From JAAZMI01 sp964603615 (GTDB taxonomy: Bacteria; Bacillota; Dethiobacteria; DTU022; UBA8154): a stretch of DNA of 64,000 bases. The stretch is taken from positions 11,616-75,615 of the forward strand of contig CAZRVU010000008.1 of NCBI GenBank assembly GCA_964603615.1. Direction: 5' to 3'. Positions 47,235-56,454 of the stretch are shown here, piece after piece (positions within the stretch are counted from its first letter, which is position 1; each line of letters starts with the position of its first letter). The notes below the pieces were generated by a model, which saw only the letters and a list, made by a program, of their open reading frames with translations, searched no databases and was not told the origin of the DNA. A program made the translations under genes and the position numbers.

Positions 47235-48713
47235 GTGTTTTTTGTGGATAATAAAAAAAGACAGTTGACGGATTACAGGCAGGAAGAGGAGGAATTGGAG
47301 CATCTCCGCCATCAACTACGCAAAGTGGATGCTGCCTTTGAGTACTGTCATACGGGGATCAGCATCGTTGACAAGCAAGGCAGAGTGTTGCGCTCCAACC
47401 CGGCTATGCAGAACCTCTTGCAGTTGTCTGTTAACGAATACGTGGGCAAAAAAATGTCCGACCTGGTCAAGGAGGGCGTTTTCAATATCAGCGTTTCGGA
47501 AAGAGTCATCTCTTCTGGCCAGCCCGTTAACATTCTACAAGAGATCAAAACAGGGACAAAGTGCCTGACCATTGGTATCCCGGTCTTTAGCGATGGTGGC
47601 GAGCTGGAGTTGGTGATTGTCAGTAGCCATGATGTTACCGAACTTTACTCGCTCAGGGAGAGGTTAAAACAATCCCAGAAACTAGTTGATAGCTATAAAG
47701 CCGAACTTGCCGGCATCTCCTTTATCGAGATGCAGAAAAAGGATATTATTGCACGGAGCAAAAAAATGCAGGAAATCCTGGAGTTGGCGCGCAAATTAGC
47801 GAATGTAGACACCACTGTTTTAATTTTAGGGGAGTCTGGTGTAGGCAAAGAGATTGTGGCCAGATTGTTGCATAAAGCCAATCAACAACGTGCCCAACAA
47901 GCTTTCATTACGATCAATTGTGGGGCGATTCCCAGGGATTTGCTGGAGGCGGAGTTGTTTGGTTATGAACATGGTGCTTTTACCGGGGCGGCCAGGGAGG
48001 GCAAATCCGGCATGTTTGAGCTGGCCGACGGCGGCAGTATCCTGCTGGACGAAGTTGCTGAATTACCACTCGATTTGCAGGTGAAGCTGCTGCGTGTTTT
48101 GCAGGAAAAGGAGTTTACGAGGGTGGGCGGTTCAAAAACAATCAAGACAGATGTCCGGATTATCGCTGCCACTAACAAGGATTTATTGGAACTTGTCAAC
48201 AAGGGCCTTTTCCGCAAGGATCTTTACTACCGCTTGAATGTCGTGCCTTTGGAGGTACCACCCCTGCGCGTAAGGAAAGAAGATATTTTACCGCTAGCCA
48301 CCCACTATCTTGGAAAAATAAACCACAAATACGGTCAAGATAAGGTTTTGTCGGCAGATTTAATCGATGTTATGGAGAATTATGATTGGCCGGGTAATGT
48401 CCGGGAATTGATGAATGTTTTAGAGAGAATGGTAGTGACGACTGAAGGCAATATTCTACAGGCCGGGGATTTTCCGGTGGGCAATAATGCCTTTGCGGGA
48501 AAAATTCGCTCTTCTATGTTTCGTAACGATTATTTAAACCATAGTTTATTCAAAGCAAACAGCTTGCAGGGAATTCTAGAAGAAATAGAACAATCTGTAA
48601 TTGCCGATGTTCTAGAAAACAGTAGGACTACGGCTCTAGCTGCTAGAAGTTTGGGGATCAGTCGCTCCACGCTTGCCCGCAAAATGCGCAGGTACGGGCT
48701 AAAGAGACGCTAG
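47235..48713 (+). CDS. Sigma-54-dependent transcriptional activator (PAS-AAA+-Fis)
   Basis: Up to 492 residues. A PAS sensor domain (about 25-130: FEYCHTGISIVDKQGRVLRSNPAM) is followed by a coiled linker and an AAA+ domain with Walker A GESGVGKE near residue 201, the sigma-54 contact loop GAFTGA near residue 248, Walker B SILLDEVAELP, and a Fis-type HTH at the C-terminus (ALAARSLGISRSTLARKMRR). It is the likely activator of the nicotinate genes, since a sigma-54 promoter lies 2.2 kb downstream. GTG start at 47235, or GTG at 47244. MITE-like sequence flanks it on both sides. Confidence 0.94.
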   Translation: MFFVDNKKRQLTDYRQEEEELEHLRHQLRKVDAAFEYCHTGISIVDKQGRVLRSNPAMQNLLQLSVNEYVGKKMSDLVKEGVFNISVSERVISSGQPVNILQEIKTGTKCLTIGIPVFSDGGELELVIVSSHDVTELYSLRERLKQSQKLVDSYKAELAGISFIEMQKKDIIARSKKMQEILELARKLANVDTTVLILGESGVGKEIVARLLHKANQQRAQQAFITINCGAIPRDLLEAELFGYEHGAFTGAAREGKSGMFELADGGSILLDEVAELPLDLQVKLLRVLQEKEFTRVGGSKTIKTDVRIIAATNKDLLELVNKGLFRKDLYYRLNVVPLEVPPLRVRKEDILPLATHYLGKINHKYGQDKVLSADLIDVMENYDWPGNVRELMNVLERMVVTTEGNILQAGDFPVGNNAFAGKIRSSMFRNDYLNHSLFKANSLQGILEEIEQSVIADVLENSRTTALAARSLGISRSTLARKMRRYGLKRR

Positions 48714-48745
48714 ATGACCCTATTAGTCCGGGGATATTCGTATGT

Positions 48746-48977
48746 TATGATCCCACTGCAAAAATTACATTCTTCTGCATAAAACGAAATTTGCTTGGGC
48801 GGGAGCTGTAAAAATCAGCCCATGAAGACGCCGCAATTTTGAAGCAAAAATGGCAGGACACCATTTTTAGGGCCTTTTGAAGAGGACGTTCGATGGGCCC
48901 GGGCGAAAAATTGTCAGTCGAAGGGATGCTGGCTTCAGCGCACGCCTTGCAAATAGAATTTATGCAGTAAAATCATA
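48746..48977. mobile_element. MITE-like element, 232 bp, imperfect terminal inverted repeats, TA ends
   Basis: The left end reads TATGATCCCACTGCAAAAA. The right end read backwards is TATGATTTTACTGCATAAA, matching at about 15 of 19 positions. Both termini begin with TA, as expected for elements that duplicate TA (IS630/Tc1-mariner type). There is no ORF inside. Left-end sequence recurs at 47084-47167 and right-end sequence at 61324-61380, in inverted orientation. Confidence 0.65.
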
Positions 48978-49011
48978 TTGTTGGTCTTGCGGCAAAGGAT
49001 AGCGTTGCGCG

Positions 49012-50529
49012 TTGCTATGGTTTAATTTAAATATGAAGGTATGGGGGCCAACGGTGGATATTGAACAGTATAAAACAACCCGGACTCACCAAAGTGGCAA
49101 TAAGAGCCGTCAAAGGGTTCATATTGAAAAACACAGGGCAACCCGGGCCTGGTTGATGTGGAGCGTGTTGGCCGTTGCTTTTATGATTGTTTTAGTGCAC
49201 CGGGTTTCACCGGGCATCCTTCTGGACTGCTTGATTGCCGACTTTAGAATACAGGAAGCAGCGGTAGCTGGTACCTTGGCAGGGATGTACTCTATAATTT
49301 ATTGTATAATGCAGATCCCGGCGGGACTGTTAGCAGATTTCTGGGGCCCCCGCAAAACCGTGACTACCGGCATGTTGGTGGCCGGTTTGGGTTCGCTGCT
49401 TTTTGCTTTGGCTCCAAACTTATTTTACGCATTTATCGGGCGGGGAGTCATCGGCCTGGGCGTTGCCGTTGTCCTCGTTTCTAATTTAAAATTTTTGACA
49501 TTTTGGTTTAAACCATCCCAGTTTACTACAATGACCGGGCTGACCATGTTGGTGGGCAATTTGGGGGGAGTTTTGGCGACCTCACCGCTAGCTTTTTCAG
49601 TCCAAGTGCTGGGTTGGCGGGGATCTCACCTCTTGATCGGTGCGGCTACTTTCTGTATAGCTGCCTTATGCTGGTTTTTAGTACTCGATCGTTCTCCCAT
49701 AGGGCAGGGGGGGGCCGGTAATCCGGGGAAAATCTACGTGTCAAGTAACCATCTAGATAATAAAAAAGGGGAAACTCCGGCCCTGGGCTGGCAAGAGTAC
49801 CCCAGGGCCCTAAAAACTGTTTTAAAAAACCCCCATAATTTACCTCTTTTTAGCACATTTTTTGGTATTTACGGTACCTTGCTTGCTTTTTCCGGTGCCT
49901 GGGGGGCACCTTACCTTAGAGATGTTTATGGTTTTACCAGGCAGGAAGCTGCTAAATATTTACTGGCGGTGGCTGCCGGCATCAGCCTGGGTTATTTTCT
50001 GATCGGTTTTATCTCTGATAAAGTTTCCCGGCGCAAATGGCCTAGCCTTCTGTTTTTTGCTCTGTACATTTTAACCTGGGCCGTTATAATATGTTGGGAA
50101 AAAGGTAGACCGCCTGTTTATGCCCTGTACCCGTTGTTTTTTATAATGGGGATTGCGGGAACAGCCAATGTTCCTCATTTTGGTTCGGCCAAGGAATTGA
50201 ACGACCCGGCCTATTCTGGATTGGCAGTTGGCGTTGTGAATGTCGGTGCTTTTGCAGGGGCTGCTATCCTGCAACCGTTATGGGGCTACATTTTGGACTG
50301 GAAAAAACACAGTATGGGAACGCTGGAAAAGATGAGAGCGCTGGATATGCTGGAAGCGCATACCTACCCGCTGGAAGCCTACCGTTTTCTTTTTATCCTT
50401 TGTTTAATTTTCCTTTTATTTTGTTTTGGCCTGGCCTTGAGCATTAAGGAAACCAGGGGTTGCAATATTGTCGTGCAAAGCAAGTCGTCAATTGCAGGGC
50501 ATGACGAGTGCCGCAAAACTTCGTCTTAG
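49012..50529 (+). CDS. Major facilitator superfamily transporter
   Basis: Up to 505 residues with about twelve membrane segments. The MFS loop motif between helices 2 and 3 reads GLLADFWGPRKTV, and a related one, GFISDKVSRRKW, begins the second half. The cytoplasmic N-terminus is long, and ATG at 49033 or GTG at 49054 are alternative starts. It lies between the activator and the sigma-54 promoter, so uptake of nicotinate or a pathway acid is plausible. The sequence alone does not show the substrate. Confidence 0.88.
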   Translation: MLWFNLNMKVWGPTVDIEQYKTTRTHQSGNKSRQRVHIEKHRATRAWLMWSVLAVAFMIVLVHRVSPGILLDCLIADFRIQEAAVAGTLAGMYSIIYCIMQIPAGLLADFWGPRKTVTTGMLVAGLGSLLFALAPNLFYAFIGRGVIGLGVAVVLVSNLKFLTFWFKPSQFTTMTGLTMLVGNLGGVLATSPLAFSVQVLGWRGSHLLIGAATFCIAALCWFLVLDRSPIGQGGAGNPGKIYVSSNHLDNKKGETPALGWQEYPRALKTVLKNPHNLPLFSTFFGIYGTLLAFSGAWGAPYLRDVYGFTRQEAAKYLLAVAAGISLGYFLIGFISDKVSRRKWPSLLFFALYILTWAVIICWEKGRPPVYALYPLFFIMGIAGTANVPHFGSAKELNDPAYSGLAVGVVNVGAFAGAAILQPLWGYILDWKKHSMGTLEKMRALDMLEAHTYPLEAYRFLFILCLIFLLFCFGLALSIKETRGCNIVVQSKSSIAGHDECRKTSS

Positions 50530-50641
50530 CTGATGTTCCAATTGCTAAGCATAACGGGCCTTAAATTCAGGGTCCGGTCCGGTATTATTTCCAACATAAG
50601 GAGCAGGCTGGAAAGAAACTATGGTGTCATCTATGCGGCAA

Positions 50642-50681
50642 TGTGTTAAGTGTGATACATAATTGTGTTACATTTGACACA
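50642..50681. promoter_or_regulatory. Cluster of TGTGWYA sites, candidate activator binding region
   Basis: TGTGTTA (50642), TGTGATA (50651) and TGTGTTA (50664) are followed by an inverted copy, TGACACA at 50675-50681. The cluster is about 200 bp upstream of the sigma-54 promoter, a normal enhancer distance. The link to the regulator at 47235 is an inference. Confidence 0.5.
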
Positions 50682-50870
50682 TTTTTATGAAATAACCAAA
50701 CGCAATGAAAAAATAAATGATCTTTATTTTAAATGCACATTATTGCCTGTATTTATTTGTGCTTTTTTATAATGCAATTTTATGCCAGGATGGCTTTAAA
50801 ATGGTGTTATATGAATGCCTGAAAAGAAAAAATAATTGTTTTTTAAAATTGCGCTTAAATATTAAAACAA

Positions 50871-50887
50871 TTGGTACAATTATTGCA
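50871..50887 (+). promoter_or_regulatory. Sigma-54 (-24/-12) promoter
   Basis: TTGGTACAATTATTGCA matches the consensus TTGGCAC-N5-TTGCW with a single change (C to T) and exact spacing between GG and GC. Transcription would start near 50899, about 145 bp before the dehydrogenase gene. A sigma-54 activator gene lies 2.2 kb upstream on the same strand. Confidence 0.85.
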
Positions 50888-51045
50888 GTTATAATTGGGT
50901 AGATGGTGACGGTATAAAGGTAGGGGCTGGGATAAAAATTTAGGAGTAATCAGGATAATTAGGGTAACTATAAAAAATTGCTTGTGTGGCACTTTTAAAG
51001 ACAAAATAGCCAAAACATAAAAGATAAGAAAGGGGAGCTCTAAAA

Positions 51046-52530
51046 ATGGCTATACTACCAGAAGTTAATAAGTACTATGGAAAACAAAAATTATTCATTG
51101 ATGGGGAATGGGTAGATTCAGAATCCACGGTAGTAAACAAAAATCCTAACCCGGCTACAGGTGAAATTATTTCCGAATATCCTACGGCCACCTCGAAAGA
51201 AGCACGTGCTGCTGTAGAGGCAGCGCACCGTGCTTTTCAAACCTGGAAGGATTTCCCTTTGCGGGAACGGGCCCGCCTGCTTTTTGATATGCGGGCTAAG
51301 TTTGAGGAGCACTATAATATGCTTTGCCGTGTTCTTAGTCAGGATCATGGTCGCACGATTGGTGAAGCAGAGGGATCTGTGCGCAGAGTGATTGAAAACA
51401 TTGAATCGGCTTGCTCGGCTCTTTACGGCCTGGTTAAAGAAAATGAGCATGTCATGCAGTTGGCCAATGGCATTGACCAATCTTTGATCTGGGAACCACT
51501 GGGGGCTTTTTTAATTATAACTCCCGGTAATATCCCCATGCATGCCTGGTCCTCCTTCGTGCCTTATGCCTTAGCTGCTGGCTGCACCATCGTTTTTAGC
51601 CCTAGTTGGCAGAACCCTGTTGCTGCGGAATACGTCTCGCGGGTAGCCCAAAAGGTTGGCTTTCCCCCCGGCGTCATTAATGTCATTCATGGCGGTCCGC
51701 AGATCAACCAGGAAATTTTGAACCAACCGGAGATCAAAGGCGTGGGCTTTATCGGTTCCAGCCGGGTTGGCCATGAACTTTTTGAGCTTTGCGGTAAATT
51801 GAAAAAAACTTCCTCCATCAACGGTAACGGTAAAAACCATATTGTTATCATGCCTGATGCCGATTTCGAACAGGGCATCCAGTGGATGTTAAGGGCTTGT
51901 TTCGGCATGAGCGGGCAGCGCTGCCTTGGCGTGGATAATGTGGTAATCGTCGGCGATATCTACGATAAAGTGAAAAATCTGTTTAAAGAAGCGGCGGCAG
52001 CTATGAAGCTAGGTTATGGACTCAATGAGAAGACCGATTTAGGGCCGATGACTACCCTGGCGGGCAAGGAAAAGGTGATCCGCTGGATCGATGCTGCCCT
52101 GGGCGAAGGTGCCAAGATCGTTCTCGATGGCCGCAATCCCAAAGTAGAGGGTTATCCGAACGGCTTTTTCCTGGGCCCGACGATTCTAGAGGACGTGCAG
52201 ATTGATATGACAATGGCCCAACAGGAAGCTTTCGGGCCGGTATCTGCCTTGATCAGAGGTGAAAGCTTGGAGCAGGCTATCGAATGGATTAACACCAAAA
52301 CCAATTTAGGACATTCGGCCTGTATTCTGACCAGAAGTGGCGAAAACGCACGTAAATTTGTCCGGGAGGTAAACGTGGGCAATGTTGGTATAAACCTTGG
52401 GGTGGCCCAGCCTTATGCCTTCTTCCCATTGGGTTCCCGCAGGGATTCCTTTGCAGGGACCGCCAAATCAAGGATGGCTTCTATGAGAATGTTCATGGAC
52501 GAAAAAACCGTCAGCGCCCGTTGGATATAA
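51046..52530 (+). CDS. CoA-acylating aldehyde dehydrogenase, methylmalonate-semialdehyde-dehydrogenase type
   Basis: 494 residues. The catalytic Cys293 lies in FGMSGQRCLG. The general-base Glu of ordinary aldehyde dehydrogenases is replaced in NGNGKNHIVIMPDADFE, as in methylmalonate-semialdehyde dehydrogenases, which transfer the acyl group to CoA and lose CO2. GRTIGEAEGSVRRVIENIESACS also follows that subfamily. The substrate loop differs (VGINLGVAQPYAFFPLGSRR). Methylmalonate semialdehyde is a 2-formyl acid; so is 2-formylglutarate, the enamidase product, so the likely reaction is 2-formylglutarate to glutaryl-CoA + CO2 with NADH formed. This is an inference. It lies directly after the sigma-54 promoter. 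Confidence 0.82.
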   Translation: MAILPEVNKYYGKQKLFIDGEWVDSESTVVNKNPNPATGEIISEYPTATSKEARAAVEAAHRAFQTWKDFPLRERARLLFDMRAKFEEHYNMLCRVLSQDHGRTIGEAEGSVRRVIENIESACSALYGLVKENEHVMQLANGIDQSLIWEPLGAFLIITPGNIPMHAWSSFVPYALAAGCTIVFSPSWQNPVAAEYVSRVAQKVGFPPGVINVIHGGPQINQEILNQPEIKGVGFIGSSRVGHELFELCGKLKKTSSINGNGKNHIVIMPDADFEQGIQWMLRACFGMSGQRCLGVDNVVIVGDIYDKVKNLFKEAAAAMKLGYGLNEKTDLGPMTTLAGKEKVIRWIDAALGEGAKIVLDGRNPKVEGYPNGFFLGPTILEDVQIDMTMAQQEAFGPVSALIRGESLEQAIEWINTKTNLGHSACILTRSGENARKFVREVNVGNVGINLGVAQPYAFFPLGSRRDSFAGTAKSRMASMRMFMDEKTVSARWI

Positions 52531-52980
52531 AAAAAATGTATTTACCTTTGCCCCCTTTTTTTAGAAATGATTTGTCCTCAAAAACCAGCTAGCCTTGTTT
52601 CTAGCTACCAAAAGAGCTGTATGAACAACAGTTATCTTACTAATTGTAGATAACAGGGATTGGTGCATTTGCCGGGTCATTTTTTATCACCCAAGGAATG
52701 TGTTTAGTTTGTAGCAGGCCATCTTGTTCTTGAAAAGGTTTTTTCGGGTCACTTATCCAAGTTGCAAATCCATTATAGCTTTTTGGGGACAAATCATATA
52801 TATTTAATTATCAAGTGGTGGCAGCGAAAACAGAAAGGATTTTTTAAAAAAAAATGTAAGGGAGGGGTAACTGTTATTTATATTCTTCAAACGATTAGGG
52901 AGAGGGTCGGTAAGAAAGTCTTTTCTTTTGATGCTGGATATGATGAGGAATGAAAAATATCTTCACAAGGAGGCTTTACT
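52531..52980. other. 450-bp intergenic region, nothing firm
   Basis: It contains short stems (AGCTAG/CTAGCT near 52590, GTTATC/GATAAC near 52640) and several T-rich runs. No sigma-54 site with correct spacing was found. A ribosome site AAGGAGG serves the next gene. Whether transcription continues from the dehydrogenase is unclear. Confidence 0.4.
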
Positions 52981-54120
52981 ATGAAAAAAAGAGGGCTGCT
53001 AAAAAGGATTGCTGGCGCCAGTTTAGTTTTACTGTTAGTGTTGGCCTTGGGTGCTTGCACAACATCAACGCCGCCGGCCGGGAGTCCAGATTCCGAAAAG
53101 AGTGGCGAAGAAGCTGCCGGGGATGAAATATTTAATATTAGATTTAGCACCTGGCATCCGCCGGCCGGTGAGGAGTGTCAAAATACCTGGACACCGATGC
53201 TGGAGGAGCTGCAAAAAAGAAGTAATGGCCGTATAACATATACGCCCTATTACGGTGCAGCTCTGGGTGCTGGACCGGAACATTATGATATCGTAAAAGA
53301 TGGGCTTTCCGACATGGGTTATTTTACGGCTACCTGGACGCCGGACCGTTTTCCGCTTACAGATGTGCTTTCCATGCCGGTGAAAGTCTTAGGCAAGGAT
53401 GTGGCTGTAGATGTTGGCAATGACATGTATGAGCGTATCCTGAACAGCGAATTTCCCGATGACGTGAAGTTACTGCAGCTAAATGGCTGCGTGATGTCTT
53501 TTATCTGGACAAACAAACCGGTACGGACAATGGAAGATCTCAAAGGATTAAAGATTAGATCGCCTGGCGGTTTACAAACATATATGATTGAATCGTTAGG
53601 GGCGGAACCGGTTTTTATCCCGCTGGGTGATGTTTACCTGTCAATGGAAACTGGCGTTATCGATGGCATTGTGACCTGTCCAATGCTTTATAAAGCCTAC
53701 AAACTGCATGAACTGGGGAAATATGCTGTTGTTGCCACCTTTGGTTGTGTCTCCGAAGGAGTGATCATGAACAGAAAAGCCTATGACAAACTGCCCTCCG
53801 ATCTACAAGACCTCGTAGTAGAAGTGGTCCGCAATCCTTTCGAGCTTACCGGCGGGCTGACGGAAGAGGTTATCCAGGATTGCATGGATTCCATGGCTGC
53901 AGAGGGTGTGGAATTTTATGACCTGCCTGCGGAGGAAGCGGAGCGCTGGTATGGTAAATTCAGGGAAGACGTTGTGAAAGAATGGGTCGCTAATATGGAG
54001 AGAAAAGGCCTTCCGGGCAAAGAGACAATATTGAATTACAAAGCGGTGCTCGATAAGTATGGCGTGGAATTTCCAGCGTTCCCGGAAGAATGGGAAGCAG
54101 AAGTGGACAATTACAGGTAA
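52981..54120 (+). CDS. dctP: DctP-family TRAP transporter solute-binding lipoprotein
   Basis: 379 residues. The signal peptide ends in the lipobox LALGAC. The mature chain has the DctP fold with RFSTWHPPAGEECQNTW, GRITYTPYYGAALG, the substrate-contact segment DLKGLKIRSPGGLQTYMIE and the strand motif GVIDGIVTCP. It delivers an organic acid to the DctQM permease. Its place between the dehydrogenase and nicotinate dehydrogenase suggests nicotinate or a ring-cleavage product as ligand. ATG with AAGGAGG upstream. Confidence 0.92.
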   Translation: MKKRGLLKRIAGASLVLLLVLALGACTTSTPPAGSPDSEKSGEEAAGDEIFNIRFSTWHPPAGEECQNTWTPMLEELQKRSNGRITYTPYYGAALGAGPEHYDIVKDGLSDMGYFTATWTPDRFPLTDVLSMPVKVLGKDVAVDVGNDMYERILNSEFPDDVKLLQLNGCVMSFIWTNKPVRTMEDLKGLKIRSPGGLQTYMIESLGAEPVFIPLGDVYLSMETGVIDGIVTCPMLYKAYKLHELGKYAVVATFGCVSEGVIMNRKAYDKLPSDLQDLVVEVVRNPFELTGGLTEEVIQDCMDSMAAEGVEFYDLPAEEAERWYGKFREDVVKEWVANMERKGLPGKETILNYKAVLDKYGVEFPAFPEEWEAEVDNYR

Positions 54121-54289
54121 AACTGTACGAGGAGATCATCGGCAGATAATTGTTTGCTGTTAGTATTTCAGCGTGTATCCGGCAGGGTGGTTGCAGGACC
54201 CTCCTGTGCGGAAGGCAATAGATGAATAGATGGAAAGCAGTAAGGGCAGTAGATGGTAGGAAGTAAAGGTAACAGACAGAAGGTAGCAG

Positions 54290-54399
54290 GGGTTTACTGA
54301 ATAACCTTAAATTAACTAATTGTAACTGACACGGACAAAGCATAAACGAAATGTGACTGCTTATAAAAGCAATGATTTCTTCTTTTGTTCAGTAAACCC
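54290..54399. repeat. 110-bp segment bounded by a perfect 12-bp inverted repeat
   Basis: GGGTTTACTGAA at 54290-54301 is repeated inverted, TTCAGTAAACCC, at 54388-54399. The ~86-bp interior has no ORF. It lies in the 369-bp gap between dctP and dctQ. It could be a miniature mobile element or a long hairpin tuning the ratio of binding protein to permease. No target duplication was seen. Confidence 0.6.
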
Positions 54400-54489
54400 T
54401 TAACCTTTAAAATTCTTAAATAATTCCACCTATGAAGATGATCTGAAAAAGGAGCTGAATGGTGCGTAAAAAGAAAGGAGAAAAAGCGG

Positions 54490-55047
54490 ATGGAGTGGCT
54501 AACCAACCCCCGAAAAATAATTCAGCGTTTAACTTATTATGTATCGGCGGTGAGCATGTTTGTAATTATCCCTATGATGCTGCTCACGACATTCGATGTG
54601 GTTTCCCGTACTGCCTTCAGAAAACCTATTCCCGGGGCAGTGGAAACATCTTCTTACCTACTGGTCACGGTGATTGTCTTGGGGATAGCTTATACGCATC
54701 AGGTGAAGGGACATCCTAGTGTAAACATTTTAATGAAGCGCTTACCCTTACGCTTGAGTTCATCCATAGAGGTTATCGTTAACTTACTTTGTTTGGGTAT
54801 GACGGGTATCATTATTTGGCAGGGCTGGGCGGTAGCCAAAAGTGATGTCGGGAGGATTGTATCAGATGTATTGAGGATCCCCCAGTTTCCCTTCAGGTTG
54901 CTCGTTCCTGTAGGTGGGGGACTTCTTTTTCTGGAATTTTTGGCTGATCTGTTTATTTCCGCAGAGAAACTGTTTGGAAAACGGGCATCTCTTGAAAAAA
55001 GTGCAAAACAAGTAAAGGGCGCCGGACGAAATAAAGCTGGGAGGTGA
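54490..55047 (+). CDS. dctQ: TRAP transporter small permease DctQ
   Basis: 185 residues with four membrane segments (about 18-38, 48-68, 88-110, 130-152). TTFDVVSRTAFRKPIPGAVETSSYLLV is the DctQ pattern. It pairs with the large subunit encoded immediately after. ATG with AAAGGAG upstream. Confidence 0.93.
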   Translation: MEWLTNPRKIIQRLTYYVSAVSMFVIIPMMLLTTFDVVSRTAFRKPIPGAVETSSYLLVTVIVLGIAYTHQVKGHPSVNILMKRLPLRLSSSIEVIVNLLCLGMTGIIIWQGWAVAKSDVGRIVSDVLRIPQFPFRLLVPVGGGLLFLEFLADLFISAEKLFGKRASLEKSAKQVKGAGRNKAGR

Positions 55048-55052
55048 AAGGA

Positions 55053-56366
55053 TTGGATCCAATTACTACTGGTATAGTAGGTACCATAGGCGTATTTGTT
55101 TTACTGTTCATGGGAATGCCGATTGCCCTGGCTTTAATGCTGATTGGCTTCGTCGGCATCTGGTATCTGACTTCCCCTGGCGCGGCTTTGCCTGTCATTG
55201 CCCGCACGGTTTACGAGGTTTCCAGCAACTATTCATATATGGTCATCCCGCTATTTTTAGTGATGGGTAGTTTTGCTAACATCAGTGGTTCGGTCGAGGA
55301 TCTTTACGATACGTTTGACAAATGGCTGCGCCGGCTGCCCGGGGGTTTGGCAGCGGCGACCATTGCTGCCTGTGCCGGGTTTTCTGCTGTTTCCGGCTCT
55401 TCTGTGGCTACGGCGGCGGCCATGTCTGGTATTGCCTATCCTGAAATGAGAAAATACAATTATTCTCCAAAATTGGCCACAGGGACGATCGCTGGAGGGG
55501 GGACCCTGGGCTTTCTGATTCCGCCCAGCATCGGTTTTGTGGTTTTTGGAATGCTTACAGAGCAGTCTGTTGGCAAGTTGCTCATTGCCGGCATCCTGCC
55601 CGGCGTTATTCTGGCACTCACTTTTGTTCTATTGGTGGTGCTGCAGGTGAAACGGGATCCTAGCCTCGCTCCGAGCAATCCGGAAGCGGTCAGTTGGAAG
55701 GAAAAGATTCTTTCGCTGAAAAATGTTTGGGAGATTCTCATCGTCTTCCTGATTGTCATGGGTGGAATATACCTGGGCTGGTTTACTCCTTCCGAGGCCG
55801 GTGCTGCCGGTGCGACCCTGCTTTTTCTTTTTGCCTTTTTCAAAAGAAAGCTGACCTTTAAAAACCTTTTTGGGGCCCTACAGGAGTCCGTCCGGGTTTC
55901 GGCGATGGTTCTTTTCCTTATTGCCGGTGCCACAGTCTACACCTATTTTTTGGGCCTTTCGACAATACCCGTGCAATTGGTTGGATGGGTGGCCGGGCTG
56001 GCCGTGTCGCGGTATGTGATCCTGGCGGCCATATTACTCGTTTACCTTTTTCTGGGCTGCTTTATTGATGCAGTATCCATGATGGTCCTGACGTTGCCGG
56101 TTGTTTTTCCCCTGATCCTTCAACTGGGTTTTCACCCCATTGCCTTTGGGGTGCTCTGCGTGCTGATGATGGATGCCGGGTTAATCACTCCGCCGATGGG
56201 CCTGAATCTTTTTACTATTGCCGGTACGGCCAAAGATGTGTCGATGGAGGATATTTATATGGGGGCCCTGCCTTTTGTCATACCTATTTTAATTGTCGTT
56301 ATCATCGTGGCGGCTTTTCCGGAGACGGTTCTGATTTTACCCCGCATGATGTTGGGTGGTAGATGA
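55053..56366 (+). CDS. dctM: TRAP transporter large permease DctM
   Basis: About 437 residues from the TTG at 55053, which has GGGAGG 8 nt upstream; GTG at 55044 overlaps that site. Twelve or so membrane segments. Motifs include GFSAVSGSSVATAAAMSGIAYPEM, AGGGTLGFLIPPSIGFVVFG and DAGLITPPMGLNLFTIAGTAKDVSMEDIY (shown in parts). It carries the ion-coupled translocation path. It follows dctQ with no real gap. Confidence 0.94.
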   Translation: MDPITTGIVGTIGVFVLLFMGMPIALALMLIGFVGIWYLTSPGAALPVIARTVYEVSSNYSYMVIPLFLVMGSFANISGSVEDLYDTFDKWLRRLPGGLAAATIAACAGFSAVSGSSVATAAAMSGIAYPEMRKYNYSPKLATGTIAGGGTLGFLIPPSIGFVVFGMLTEQSVGKLLIAGILPGVILALTFVLLVVLQVKRDPSLAPSNPEAVSWKEKILSLKNVWEILIVFLIVMGGIYLGWFTPSEAGAAGATLLFLFAFFKRKLTFKNLFGALQESVRVSAMVLFLIAGATVYTYFLGLSTIPVQLVGWVAGLAVSRYVILAAILLVYLFLGCFIDAVSMMVLTLPVVFPLILQLGFHPIAFGVLCVLMMDAGLITPPMGLNLFTIAGTAKDVSMEDIYMGALPFVIPILIVVIIVAAFPETVLILPRMMLGGR

Positions 56367-56454
56367 GGCACACTTTAAAGCATCACGGTTTAATCAATTT
56401 AAAACTTCACCGTAAGGAAACGCGAAAAAGTGCCATAAAATGGAGTGATGTGTT

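Noticed and set aside
52650..52700. Possible sigma-54 promoter TTGGTGCATTTGCC before dctP
   Set aside because: The GG to GC spacing is 9 instead of 12 bases.
56366..56400. Possible sigma-54 site AGGCACACTTTAAAGC before ndhL
   Set aside because: The spacing is one base off and the -12 element is poor; the gene is better explained as part of the upstream transcript.
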